DNA of 64,000 nt from Prorocentrum cordatum. Its lineage: Eukaryota; Sar; Dinophyceae; Prorocentrales; Prorocentraceae. A program made the translations under genes and the position numbers. The notes under the pieces are model-generated. The model saw nothing but the letters and a program-made list of their open reading frames with translations. It made no database searches and was not told where the DNA came from. Shown here one piece after another: positions 49,871-60,530 of this stretch; the first letter of the stretch is position 1; each line of letters opens with the position of its first letter. Location: positions 1 to 64,000 of the forward strand of contig CAUYUJ010004973.1 of NCBI GenBank assembly GCA_963575745.1, read 5' to 3'.

Positions 49871-50281
49871 CGTGTGCCATTCGTGTGCTGCTGGGGCCAC
49901 AGAAGCGAATATGCTAAAAACGCACGTTTTCCTGACAGGGAATGAGACGACTCTGGCCTCTCGGGTCACCCTGAGGGATCGTATCGGAGCTCTTCTGGGG
50001 CGGCGTAGCGGTTTTCTGGCCCCCGTTTTTAGGGTGGGTTCGAGGTTCCTTCGGCGTGTTGGAGCCCAGCTTGAACAAGCCCAGACGGGACCGTGGGCAG
50101 CGCGGAGGCAACGGGCTTTAGATGATGAGGCCCCAGAGGCCCCAGGTATACGTTTAGGAGTTCGCTTTCATCCCATCCATCAAGCGCGATGTTGAACCCT
50201 CGGGGAGGGAGACGGGGGGGCAGGGACGGCCAGATTTCCCACACGCTGTGTTACCCCCAGCAAGCGGGGTCGGCGGGAATC
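49871..50281. other. No recognised feature
   Basis: Overlapping open frames on both strands without motifs. Confidence 0.35.
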
Positions 50282-50510
50282 CACCTCTCTCTCTCTCTCT
50301 CCCGTTTTTGTGTGTTCCTAAATATCTCTTTCTCTCTCCCTCTCTTTTTTTTCTCTCTCTTCCCCCACCCCCTCCTCTCTCTCGTGCTCTATGTCTTGTT
50401 TACCATATAATAGCTTTTTCTCTCTCTCTCTCTCTTTGTCGCTCTCTCTCTCTCTCTCTCTCTTTTTTTCTCGCGTTCTATGTCCCCTCTCCCTCTCTGT
50501 CTTTCTCTGT

Positions 50511-50541
<31 letters not shown>

Positions 50542-50575
50542 GTTGTCTCTCTTTCTCTGCCTCTCTGTATCCCGC
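50282..50575 (+). repeat. (CT)n-rich tract
   Basis: CTCTCTCTCTC runs with TTTTT and CCCC interruptions over about 290 bp. ATATGTATAC repeats follow at 50620-50690. Confidence 0.9.
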
Positions 50576-50924
50576 TCTATGTATACATTAGTAAGCACCT
50601 AGACATGCCGAAACGTGGACATATGTATACATGTGTATATGTATATGTGTATACACACCTGTGTATACATATATTAATATATAACTATATTTCCCGATCA
50701 GTGCTTGCACTTAGGGTATCTGGTTTCTGGTCTAAAGAATTGGTCCTGTCTGCTGCGTTGGCGGCTATGTCGCCGCCGTCGTTGTCCCGTCGCCCCCCGT
50801 CGTCTGCGCCTCGTCTACCATTCAGGCGGCTACGTAGCCACCGTCGCCGCCTCGTCGCCGCCCGTCGTATTGGTGTTCTGCCGCTGTGGCGGCTATGTTG
50901 CCGCCGTCCTATATTGCAGTAGAA

Positions 50925-51285
50925 CCTATACTGCATCACATGTACTAGACCACCTCTATGGTGCAACATAGATTGCAAACCACATATTCGACCACATCTA
51001 TTGCACCTCATACATGGCACAACCTACATCGCAAAAATACATGTTGCACAACCTAGATGGCCCCACCTAGCTTACGCCACCTATGTTGCACAATACGGAT
51101 TGCACCGCATTGATTGCGCCACACCGACTTCACCACATGTGTAGCACAGCGTATCCTACAGCACCTAGATCTCACTACCGAGTTAGCAACACATAGAGTT
51201 CACAAACTGTACCCCAATATGTATTGCACAACATGTGATGCGCCACACGGATTGCGCCACATATATTGAACAGCCTAGATTTTCA
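50925..51285 (+). repeat. Degenerate TTGCACCACAT repeat, block 2
   Basis: Words such as ATAGATTGCAAACCACAT, TTGCACAACCTAGATGG, ATTGCGCCACAC recur every 15-25 bp. Confidence 0.65.
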
Positions 51286-51289
51286 TTTC

Positions 51290-52850
51290 TAAAAATAGAA
51301 TAGACTCTACCCTCCCCGGCGTTATCCGCCCCCCCTTTCGGGTATGTAGATCACATATGATTATAACCACATGTCCATCCTAACTGTGAATTTACACTAT
51401 CCCAGGGGGGCCCGTATCGCCCCCCCTGAGATTCCCTAGTAAAAAACAATACGCGGGGACATTTTTGTTCTAACAAAAGACTTTTTCACGAATCCCTTGC
51501 AACCAAAATTGACGAAGTGCACGCGCGCGCGTCGTCGCGCGCGCATGCCGAAATCCTTCAAAAACGTTCGGTGTCGGAAGGATCTCGCAATCGAGTTTAA
51601 AAAAAACATACAAAAAACAGGGTTTCGCAAAACTGACTTGCTGAAAAAGCTTACGCGCGAGCTCTTGCGAAATCTGAAGAAAACCATAGTTTTTTCAAGA
51701 TTGTCACAAAATTCTACCAAACGTGCTTCGCGCGCGCATGTCGAAATCTGTCGAACGCCCTTGCGCGTGCGTCGTCGCGAGAATCCTCTGCAACAAACAG
51801 GATGAAGTGCAGACGCGCGCGCCGTCGCGCGCGTATGCCGAAATCCTTCAAAACCCATCGGTTTCGGAAGGATTTCAAAATCGTGTGTCCAAAAAACCTA
51901 CAAAAACACAAGGTTTCGCAACACGGATTTTTAACAAAAGCGTGCGCGCGCGCTCTTGCGTCGTCGTCGTCGTCGTCGTCGCCGTCCTCCCTCCTCCCGC
52001 GTCGTCGTCGTCGTCGTCGTCGCCTACGTCGTCCTCTGTCTTTCCTCGTGTTCGTCGTCGTTGTCCTCTTTGGCGTCGTGGTCGTTTCCGTCGTCGTTGT
52101 CGCCGTGGTCGTCCTTCCTCCTCCTCCCTCGTCGTCGTCGTCGTCGTCGGTCGGCGTCTCGTCGTCGTCCCTCCTACTTCGTCGCCGTCGTCGTCGTCGT
52201 TGTCGTCGTCGTCTTCCCTCCTCCCTCGTCGTTGTCGTCGTCGGCGTCGCCGTCCTTCCTCCTTCTTCGTCGTTCGCGTCGTCGCCGTCCTCCCTCCTCC
52301 CTCGTCGTCGTCGTTGTCGTCGTTGTCGCCGTCGTCGTCCTCCCTCCTCCATCGTCGTCGTCGTCGTCGTTGGCGACGTCGTCCTCGTCGTCGTCGTCGG
52401 CGTCGGCATCGTCGTCTTCTTCGTCGTCGTCGTCGGCGTCGTCATCGTCGCCGCCGTCGTCGTCGTCGTCGTCGTCGGCGTCGTTGACGTCGTCGTCGTC
52501 GTCGCCGGTATCGTCGTTGTCGTCGTCGTCGGCGTCGTCATCGTCGTCGTCATTGTCATCGTCGTCGGCGTCGGCGTCGTCGTCGTCGGTTTCGTCGTCG
52601 TCGTCGTCGTTGTCGGCGTCGTCGAAGTCGCTGGAGACGTCGTCGGTGTCGTCGTAGTCGTTGTCGGCGGCGTCGCCGTCGTCGTTGTCGCTGTCGTCGT
52701 CGGCGTTGCTGTCGTTGCGAAGTGCCATTTGGTACCCACCGTCACGGTCTTAAGAGATGTTGCAAACCAAGTTGCGGGTGGGTGGGTGGGATGTTTGCGC
52801 GAGCAGTGGAGTGGACAACTCATTGCGAACAGGCATTAATTATCATTTCT
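51290..52850 (+). repeat. 1.5-kb compound repeat, unit 1
   Basis: Layout: TAGACTCTACCCTCCCC head; TTTCACGAATCCCTTGCAA and CGCGCGTCGTCGCGCGCGCA subunits with ATGCCGAAATCCTTCAAAAA (twice, the second copy about 290 bp on); a CGTCGTCGTC tract from 51955 to 52720; tail GCAAACCAAGTTGCGGGTGG and GATGTTTGCGCGAGCAGTGG. Longest GTC tract of the three units. Confidence 0.75.
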
Positions 52851-53556
52851 ACAAAGAGAAAAGACTCTACCCCCCCCCCAGACTTAACGCTTCCCCTTGG
52901 GATCGTATAATTTCATATATATATATATGTATACACATATAAATATATATATATATATGCTGCACGCTCGTCCATCCTAAATATGAAATCATACCATCCC
53001 CGCCAAACCGGTATCGCCTCCCTGAGGCTCCCTTTAAAAAAAACACTATGCGGTGACATTTTTTGTTCTACCATCGCACTTTTCACGAATCCCTTGCAAG
53101 AAATGGGACGAAGTGCACACGCGCGCGTCGTCGCGCGCGCATGCCGAAATCCTTCAAAAACTTCCGGTGCCGGAAGGATTTCGCAATCGAGTTTCCAAAA
53201 AACATACGAAAACACAGGGTTTCGCAACACTGATTTGCTAAAAAAGCTTCCGCGCGAGATCTTGCGAAATCTGAAGAAAACCATTGGGTTTTCAACATTT
53301 TCACAAAATGCTACCAAACGGGCGTCGCGCGCGCGCATGTCGAAATCTGTCGAACGCCCTTGCGCGTGTGCCGTCGCGAGAATCCTTTGCAAAAAATGGG
53401 ACGAAGTGCAGACGCGCGCGCCGTCGCGCGCGTACGCCGAAAACCTTCAAAACCCATCGGTTTCGGAAGGATTTCAAAATCGTGTGTCCAAAAAACATAC
53501 AAAACCCAAGGTTTCGCAACACGGATTTTCAACAAAAGCGTGCGCGCGCGCTTTTG

Positions 53557-53590
<34 letters not shown>

Positions 53591-54600
53591 CTCCGTCCTC
53601 CCGCGTCGTTGTCGTCGTCGTCGCCTACGTCGTCCTCTGCCTTTCCTCGTGTTCGTCGTCGTCGTCCTCTTTGGCGTCGTGGTCGTTTCCGTCGTCGTTG
53701 TCGCCGTGGTCGTCCGTCCTCCTCCTCCCACGTCGTCGTCGTCGTCCGTCGTCGGCGTCTCGTCGTCGTCCCTCCTATTTCGTCGCCATCGTCGTCGTCG
53801 TTGTCGTCGTCGTCTTCCCTCCTCCATCGTCGTTGTCGTCGTCGGCGTCGCCGTCCTTCCTCCTTCGTCGTCGTTCGCGTCGTCGCCGTCCTCCCTCCTC
53901 CCTCGTCGTTGTCGTCGTTGTCGTCGTTGTCGCCGTCGTCGTCCTTCCTCCTCCCTCGTCGTCGCCTTCGTTGGCGTCGTCGTCGTCGTCTTCGTCGGCG
54001 TCGGCGTCGGCGTCCTTATCGTCGTCGAAGTCGTCGGAGACGTCGTCGGTGTCGTCGTAGTCGTTTTCGTCGGTGTCGTCGTAGTCGGTCTCTAGAGGTT
54101 TTGCAAACCAAGTTGCGGGTGGGTGGGTGGGATGTTTGCGCGAGCAGTGGAGATGACAGCTTCAAGACAGTCATAGTGGTTTGCACCACATATACTGCTC
54201 CACCTACATTGCTCCACAGACCTTGCACACCGAATGGCATTTCCGATGCTGCACCATCTACATTGCGCAGCGTAGACGGCGCAACCGATACAGCTCCACA
54301 TACATTGCACATCGTAGATGGCACAACATGTACTGCACCACAGAAGGCACACCATTTGATCGCACCATATAGATTGCACCACACATACTGAAACACAAAT
54401 ATTGCCCAGAATACAAGGCAACACTTTTACTGGATTTCTTTCTTTGTAGAACTTCTCAACATTTATTGGACCTCATCTATTGCGCCACACATACTAGCCC
54501 AACCTATATTGTATCACGCAGCTTGTACAACCTTTTAACTGCGCCACATGGATTGCGCCACGCAGACTGCACCGCGCCAACTGCACAATGTAGATTCTCC
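52850..54600 (+). repeat. 1.75-kb compound repeat, unit 2
   Basis: Same head (AAGACTCTACCCCCCCCC, ACTTAACGCTTCCCC), an ATATATAT run at 52913-52960, the same subunits from about 53080, GTC tract 53560-54075, same tail at 54100, and then TTGCACC repeats (54170-54600). Confidence 0.75.
54170..54600 (+). repeat. Degenerate TTGCACCACAT repeat, block 3
   Basis: TTTGCACCACATATACTGCT, ATAGATTGCACCACACATAC and similar words. Confidence 0.65.
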
Positions 54601-56120
54601 TTCTTAAGAAAAAATAGACTACCCCCCCCCCCCGGACTTAACGCTTCCCCCTGGGATTGTACAATTCACACACATATATATATATATATATATATTCTGC
54701 ACACTCGCCCATCCTAAATGTGAAATCGTATCATCCCAGCCAAACCGGTATCCCCCCCTGAGGTTCCCTGAGGTTCCCTTGTCACAAAAAAAAACATATG
54801 CGGCGACATTTTTTGTTCTACCATAACACTTTTTTTTTCACGAATCCCTTGCAAGAAATGGGACGAAGTGCACACGCGCGCGTCGTCGCGGGCGCATGCC
54901 GAAATCCTTCGAAAACCTTCGGTGTCGGCAGGATCTGCAATCGAGTTCCCCAAAAACATACAAAAACACAGGGTTTCGCAACACAGAGTTGCTAAATAAC
55001 TTCCGCGAAAGTTCTTGCGAAACCTTGAGAAAACCATAGGTTTTTCAAGATTTACACAAAATGCTACCAAACGGGCTTCGCGCGCGCTCATGTCGAAATC
55101 TGTCGAACGCCCTTGCGCGTGTGCCGTCGCGAGAATCCCTTGCAAACAATAGGACGAAGTGCAGGCGCGCGCGTCGTCACGCGCGTATGCCGAACACCTT
55201 CAAAACCATCGGTTTCGGAAGGATTTCAAAATCGTGTGTCCAAAAAACATACAAAAACACAAGGTTTCGCAACACGTGTTTTCAACAAAAGCGTGCGCGC
55301 GCGCTGTTGCGTCGTCGTCGTCGCCGTCGTCGCCGTCCTCCCTCCTCCCGCGTCGTTGTCGTCGTCGTCGCCTACGTCGTCCTCTGTCTTTCCTCGTGTT
55401 CGTCGTCGTCGTCCTCTTTGGCGTCGTGGTCGTTTCCGTCGTCGTTGTCGCCGTGGTCGTCCTTCCTCCTCCTCCCACGTCGTCGCCGTTTTCCGTCGTC
55501 GGCGTCTCGTCGTCGTCCCTCCTATTTCGTCGCCGTCGTCGTCGTCGTTGTCGTCGTCGTCTTCCCTCCTCCCTCGTCGTTGTCGTCGTCGGCGTCGCCG
55601 TCCTTCCTCCTCGTCGTCGTCGTTCGCGTCGTCGCCGTCCTCCCTCCTCCCTCGTCGTTGTCGTCGTTGTCGTCGTTGTCGCCGTCGTCGTCCTTCCTCG
55701 TTGTCGTCGCCTTCGTTGGCGTCGTCGTCGTCGTCTTCGTCGGCGTCGGCGTCGGCGTCGTTGTCGTCGTCGAAGTTGTCGGGGACGTCGTCGGTGTCGT
55801 TGTAGTCGTTGTCGTCGGTGTCGTCGTAGTCGGTCTTAAGAGATTTTGCAAACCAAGTTGCGGGTGGGTGGGTGGGATGTTTGCGCGGGCAGTGGAGTGG
55901 ACAGTTTCAAGACGGTCAAAGTGAATTGCACCACATAGGTTGCACAACCCAGAATGTACCATGTTGATCACTCAAGATACACTGCACACCACAGGGTGCA
56001 TCACACACAGTGCATCACATCTGTTGCACCAAATAGATGACTCAACCTAGGTTGGCCCACATAGATAACACCATCTATATTGCACCACGAATGACGCACC
56101 ACATATAGTCCCCCACATAT
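54600..56120 (+). repeat. 1.5-kb compound repeat, unit 3
   Basis: Head with a C run and ACTTAACGCTTCCCCCTGGG, ATATAT run at 54665-54695, subunits from 54840, GTC tract 55310-55830, the same tail at about 55850 and TTGCACC repeats at 55920-56110. Confidence 0.75.
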
Positions 56121-56636
56121 ATTACTGTTGGGGGCCAGCGCTGGCTAACAATGTACATGCCGTCTCTCCGTGCGCACTTCCTTACCGAAACCGTTGTTGC
56201 ACGAGTGCGCGTTGCCCGCGATTGGGCCCGCGGGCAATGCCATTGGTCATTGGTTCTGTCTTGAGCATGCGGGAGGCAGTGTGCATGCTTGAGACAAGCC
56301 GAGTGCGGCGGCCGGATGTTGGCACCGCGCCGCCCGTTCCCCCTCCTGCTGCTGTTCTCCTGCCTCCACCACCCTCCTCCTTCGCTGTCCAGACGAGTGC
56401 CGCGACGCATGGCGGGGCGGAGTCAGGAGCCCCCGCCGCCTCGAGGCGACACTGGCGCCGCGCAAGGGTCCACCCGCCCCGCAGCAGCATCATGTTGTCC
56501 GCTCCTGTTGTTCCCTCGGCAAAAAGCTTCCCCGCCTTGACAATTTCCCACTCTCCCCTCCCCGTCCCCCTCCCCCATTGCACCCCCCCCTGTTTCCCAC
56601 TTGTTTCCCACCCCCCCATCCCCTCTACAATTATTC
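56121..56636. other. No gene assigned
   Basis: A short plus-strand frame from about 56152 (MYMPSLRAHFLTETVVARVR) and GC-rich sequence with a minus-strand frame. No motif recognised. Confidence 0.35.
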
Positions 56637-57175
56637 AATATGAATACTACTCTCCCTCTTCCCCTGATGACGGTTTGAAAGTGCTCGACCCCCCCCGCGC
56701 ATTGTTTTTTTACACAGGTTTCCCCGGAGTTGGGTTTTCGCTTGCATTTGTTTTCAAAATGCTGCTCGCGCTGAGGCGCCGGCCTCATTTTCGGGCCCCG
56801 CTCGTTCCGAATCGTGCTCCCGCTGCAGCGATGGCCTCATTTCCGTGTTTCCGCTCGTTCCGAATCGTGCTCCCGCTGCAGCGCTGGCCTCATTTCCGCG
56901 CTTCCGCTCGTTTCGACTCGTGCTCCCGTTGCAGCGCTGGCGTCCTTTCCCGTGCCATGCCACGGCATGCAATGCAATGCTAGGTTGATACTACGCTTTG
57001 CGGTGCTCGTGTACGCCATGCCGTGCCGTGCTGTACAATGCATCGCGTACCCTTTCGGGATCATTGCCCTGCTCGACATCCGACTGTGCGAGTGGAGAGG
57101 GGATCTACGCCATGGTAAGGGATGGGAGGGAGGGGTAGGATGTCAGATATGACGCGAGCGCACCTAGCTTGCCTC
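56637..57175 (+). repeat. Duplicated block, copy 2
   Basis: Partner of 391-945, with the same order of motifs and three 55-bp units (about 56800-56960). Confidence 0.75.
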
Positions 57176-57429
57176 CGCCCCTCCCTCCCCCTCCCTCCTC
57201 CGCCCTCCTCCGTCCTCATCCTCCTCATCATGCTGCATATCAGGTTTCCCCCACAGACCGTCCCTTCTTAAGCCAGAGGTGTCCCACTGCGAGGCCGCTG
57301 GTAGGCGTACATATTTTGCAACACCGAGAGACTAAATCCACATACTCTCGACCATTGGAGGTGGCGAAGTTTCTCCCGGGTATCAGACACTGAACTATGG
57401 CTCGTAGGTGGTCTGTCTGTCAGTCTGGC

Positions 57430-58310
57430 ATCCTCATCCCCGTTCCTCCTCCGCCACATTCGTATTTTCCTATTCCTCCCCTCCTCCTCCCTCCACCTTC
57501 ATCCTGTCCCCGCTTCCACCTTCCACCCACGGTCCTGGTCCCCCGCCCGCCTCCTCCGCCCCCCTCCTCGTCCTCCTCCGCCATCCTCCTCCTCCTCCTC
57601 CTCCTCCTCCTCCTCCTCCTCACCTCCTCCACCTCATCCTCTTCCTCCTCCTCCTCCTCCTCCTCTCCTCCTCCTCTCCTCCTCCTCGTCCTCCTCCCTC
57701 CTCCTCCTCCTCCTCCTCCTCCTCCTCCTCCTCTCTCCTCCTCCTCCTCTCTCCTCTCTCCTCTCTCTCCTCCTCTCTCTCCTCTCTCCTCCTCCTCCTC
57801 CTCCTCCTCCTCCTCCTCCTCCTACTCCTCCTCCTCCTCCTCCTCCTCCTCCTCCTCCTCCTCCTCCTCCTCCCTCCTCCTCCTCCTCCTCCCCCTCCTC
57901 CTCCCACTCCTCCCCCTCCTCCTCCTCCTCCTCCTACCCTCCTCCTACTCCTCCTCCTCCTCCTCCTCCTCCTCCTCCTCCTCCTCCTCCTCCTCCTCCT
58001 CCTCCTCCTCCGCGTCCCCGCCTCCTCCTCCTCCTCCCCTCCTCCTCCTCCTCCGCGTCCTCCTCCTCGTCCTTCCTCCTCCTCCTCCTCCTCCTTCTCC
58101 TCCTCCTCCCCCTCTTCTCCTCCTCCTCCTCCTCCTCCTCCTCCTCCTCCTCCTCTCTCCTCTCTCCCCTCTCCTCTCTCTCCTCTCTCCTCTCCTCTCC
58201 CTCTCTCCTCCTCCTCTCTCCTCCTCCTCCTCTCTCCTCCTCCTCTCTCCTCCTCCTCCTCCTCCTCCTCCTCCTTCTCCTCCTCCTCCTCCTTCTCCTC
58301 CTCCTTGTAG
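57430..58310 (-). repeat. (TCC)n-rich pyrimidine tract, about 0.9 kb
   Basis: CTCCTCCTCC with CTCTCTCCTC and CCCCTCC interruptions. Open frames of 250-370 codons on both strands are artefacts. Confidence 0.95.
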
Positions 58311-58341
58311 CCATGGTGGCTCAAGCCATTCTGGCGCTGAG
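58307..58341 (+). other. Spliced-leader-like sequence
   Basis: GTAGCCATGGTGGCTCAAG matches 17 of 19 bases of the 3' part of the dinoflagellate spliced leader (recalled as CCGTAGCCATTTTGGCTCAAG). CCATTCTGGCGC, which follows, resembles a second truncated leader (CCATTTTGGCTC), the nested pattern of relict leaders. The adjoining coding similarity is on the other strand, which weakens the case. Confidence 0.35.
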
Positions 58342-58414
58342 GTGCTGGCCGCGCAGGGCGGCGGCCGGAAGGGCGGTCGAGCAAGCCGTGGCACCGGTCC
58401 CCGTGCCGCCCAGC

Positions 58415-58570
58415 CTGGCCGCGCCGCCTCGGAACCAGCGCTCGAACTCATCCGCGATCTCCGAGGCAAGCCCAGGGTGTCGCAGGATGCTGGGCGCGGC
58501 ATCTAGCTCCTGGATGCGCTTGGCCAACGCGCTGGGGAGCTTCCTGCCCGTTTCGCGGAGCGCCTCGATG
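58415..58570 (-). CDS. Unrecognised coding segment, inverted copy
   Basis: On the minus strand it reads EALRETGRKLPSALAKRIQE and then LDAAPSILRHPGLASEIADE and FERWFRGGAA, almost base-for-base the reverse complement of 58963-59118. It is flanked by an 80-bp direct repeat (58340-58425 and 58565-58640). No start or stop belongs clearly to it. Confidence 0.4.
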
Positions 58571-58658
58571 GGGCGCAAGGCGGCGGCCCGAAGGGCGGTC
58601 GAGCAAGCCATTGCACCGGTCCCCGCGTCGCCCAGCCTGGCCGCGGCCCCGTATGACG

Positions 58659-58855
58659 GTCGGGGGCGGAAAAGAGGGGGTTGATGAGTAGGGGGGGGTG
58701 GATATCATGGCGGGGGCCATGATATTTGCCCAGAGTTCATGGCGCCTCTTCTTATTTCATTACGTCCCTGGCCCCCCCCGCTGGGCTGCGCACATGCCGC
58801 CGGTCATGATTTGCCCCCCCCCCTCTTGGACACCCCCCTCTTGGCCGCTCCCGAC
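58659..58855 (+). mobile_element. Family J miniature element, J3, between coding inverted repeats
   Basis: GTCGGGGGCGGAAAAGAGGG and CCCTCTTGGCCGCTCCCGAC ends. ACG/CGT directly outside extend the pairing. It lies in the spacer between the two 156-bp arms. Confidence 0.75.
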
Positions 58856-58874
58856 CGTGCGACGGCGTGCATCG

Positions 58875-59206
58875 TCCTGGGCTCGGGCGCGAGGCGGAGC
58901 GGCTCCGTGGTGCTTCCTGCCGAGGTCGTCGCCGTGCTCGGCAAGAAGACCTGCGCGAGGGGCATCAAGGCGCTCCGCGAAACGGGCAGGAAGCTCCCCA
59001 GCGCGCTGGCCAAGCGCATCCAGGAGCTGGATGCCGCGCCCAGCATCCTGCGACACCCTGGGCTTGCCTCGGAGATCGCGGATGAGTTCGAGCGCTGGTT
59101 CCGAGGCGGCGCGGCCAGCTGCGGGGACCGCAGCGCCTCGACGGACGACAGCGCCACGGAGCAGCTAATGTCGGTGGGGTCTTTCTGCAGGTGCTGGCGG
59201 GGCTGA
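58875..59206 (+). CDS. Unrecognised coding fragment, plus copy
   Basis: The frame reads GSVVLPAEVVAVLGKKTCAR, then IKALRETGRKLPSALAKRIQ, ELDAAPSILRHPGLASEIAD and EFERWFRGGAA, and meets a TGA at 59204-59206. The same frame resumes as EGGGIGVELEAKVDCGEGLV near 59231-59320, and a CTTTCTGCAG|G acceptor lies at 59183-59193, so this may be two exons. Helical, charged sequence; no family recognised. Duplicated inverted at 58415-58570. Confidence 0.45.
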
Positions 59207-59423
59207 CCATGGGCACGGCGCCGCGCGGTCTCGGAGGGCGGAGGCATCGGCGTGGAGCTCGAGGCGAAGGTCGACTGCGGCGAGGGCCTCGTCGAGCTCA
59301 GAGGCCTGGTGCCAGAACTTTAAGGTGGAGGTCGTCCGCTTCGCGGCGGAAGGCGCTCGGCTCCGCAGGGCTGCACGGGCGGCGGCTGTTGTTTTTAGCA
59401 GGCGGTGGGCTCGGCATGTGCCT

Positions 59424-59552
59424 TGGCATCGCTCGGACGTGTGCATTTTTCTCTCGGCGAGGGCCATCGAGGAGCATCCTTGATCATTTTGTGAAAAAAA
59501 CGCGCACGAAACCGAAAAAAAGCACAGGGAATGGACGTCCGAGCGATGGCCA
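59424..59552 (+). mobile_element. Family H miniature element, H2
   Basis: TGGCATCGCTCGGACGTGTG start and GGACGTCCGAGCGATGGCCA end. Confidence 0.8.
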
Positions 59553-59619
59553 GGTGCGGCTTCTTGGTGGCAGCTGGGGGAGTACTGAGCGCGACTCGGG
59601 CCGTTTGGAAGCGTTGTGC

Positions 59620-60235
59620 CTGCGGGGGCTCTTTTGGGAGGCCTCTTGGTGGCTTCTCTTGGGGACCGGTGAGCGCGTCCGGTCGTTGGCGTTGGCCTGC
59701 GTGCTCGGGTGGTCATTTGGGGGGCCTCCTGGGGCCGCTCTGGGGCCTCGTGGGGGGGCCTCCCGAGGGCCTGTTGGGGGCCTATGGGGCCTCTTAGGGG
59801 CCTCTTGGGACTCCTGGGGGCTTCTTAGAGCCGAGGGCTCGACATGTCGTTTCGCGTTCCCCCCTGGGACATCTCTTGGGGCCTTCTTGGGCCATCTTGG
59901 AGGTTTCTTGTGCCGTCTTGGAGTCCTCGGCCGTCTTAGGGCCCTCTTGGGGGCCTTTGGGGTCCTCCTGGGAAGGTCTTGGGAGCCTCTTGGGCCGTCT
60001 TGGGGTGTCGGGAAGCCGAAAGGTGGAAACGCCAAGATCTCACCAAAACCTACAAAGAATAGCAGTGATCTTTGCCTCTTGAGGCCCTGTTGAGAGTGCT
60101 CTTGGAGGCATCTTGGGCAGTCTGGGGGCCATCTTGGCCATCTTGGAGCGATCTTGTGGCATCTCGGAGCTCTCTAGTATCATCTTGAGGGGCTCTTGGC
60201 GGCCTCGCGGCCTTTCTTGGGGCTCTCTGGACGGA
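59620..60235 (+). repeat. Family P decamer-like repeat, P5
   Basis: CTTGGGGCC/CTTGGGCCGT words; its core GAGGGCTCGACATGTCGTTT corresponds to the P1 core. Confidence 0.65.
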
Positions 60236-60449
60236 CTCGAGGGCGGCGCCCGAGAGGAAAACCATCTCTGGCCCGAGTCTTCTGGGGCCTGCCCGAGGCA
60301 GTGCTCGTCCGGAGAAACCCCGGGGCCGCCCCGCGCGCGCAAAGTAGGATTATTGTGAAGCAGCTACCGGCGATCTGAACACGCCTCTGGCCCGTTGGGC
60401 CGGCGAATTGCACCACGCTCGGCTTCTCATTGCCACCGACCTCCGCAGT
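60236..60449. other. No recognised feature
   Basis: GC-rich unique-looking sequence without motifs. Confidence 0.35.
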
Positions 60450-60530
60450 GTCAGTTCCTCCTCCTCCCCCTCTTCCCCCTCGTTTTACTCCTCCTCCTCC
60501 TCCTCCTCCTCCTCCTCCTCCTCCATCCGT
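60450..60530 (-). repeat. (TCC)n tract
   Basis: CTCCTCCTCC with CTTCCCCCTC. Confidence 0.9.

Noticed and set aside
51714-52839. 369-codon Thr-rich and Asp-rich frames
   Set aside because: They come from the GTC/GAC tract of compound unit 1.
57397-58506. 369-codon Ser/Leu/Pro-rich protein
   Set aside because: Encoded by a TCC tract; no non-repetitive domain.
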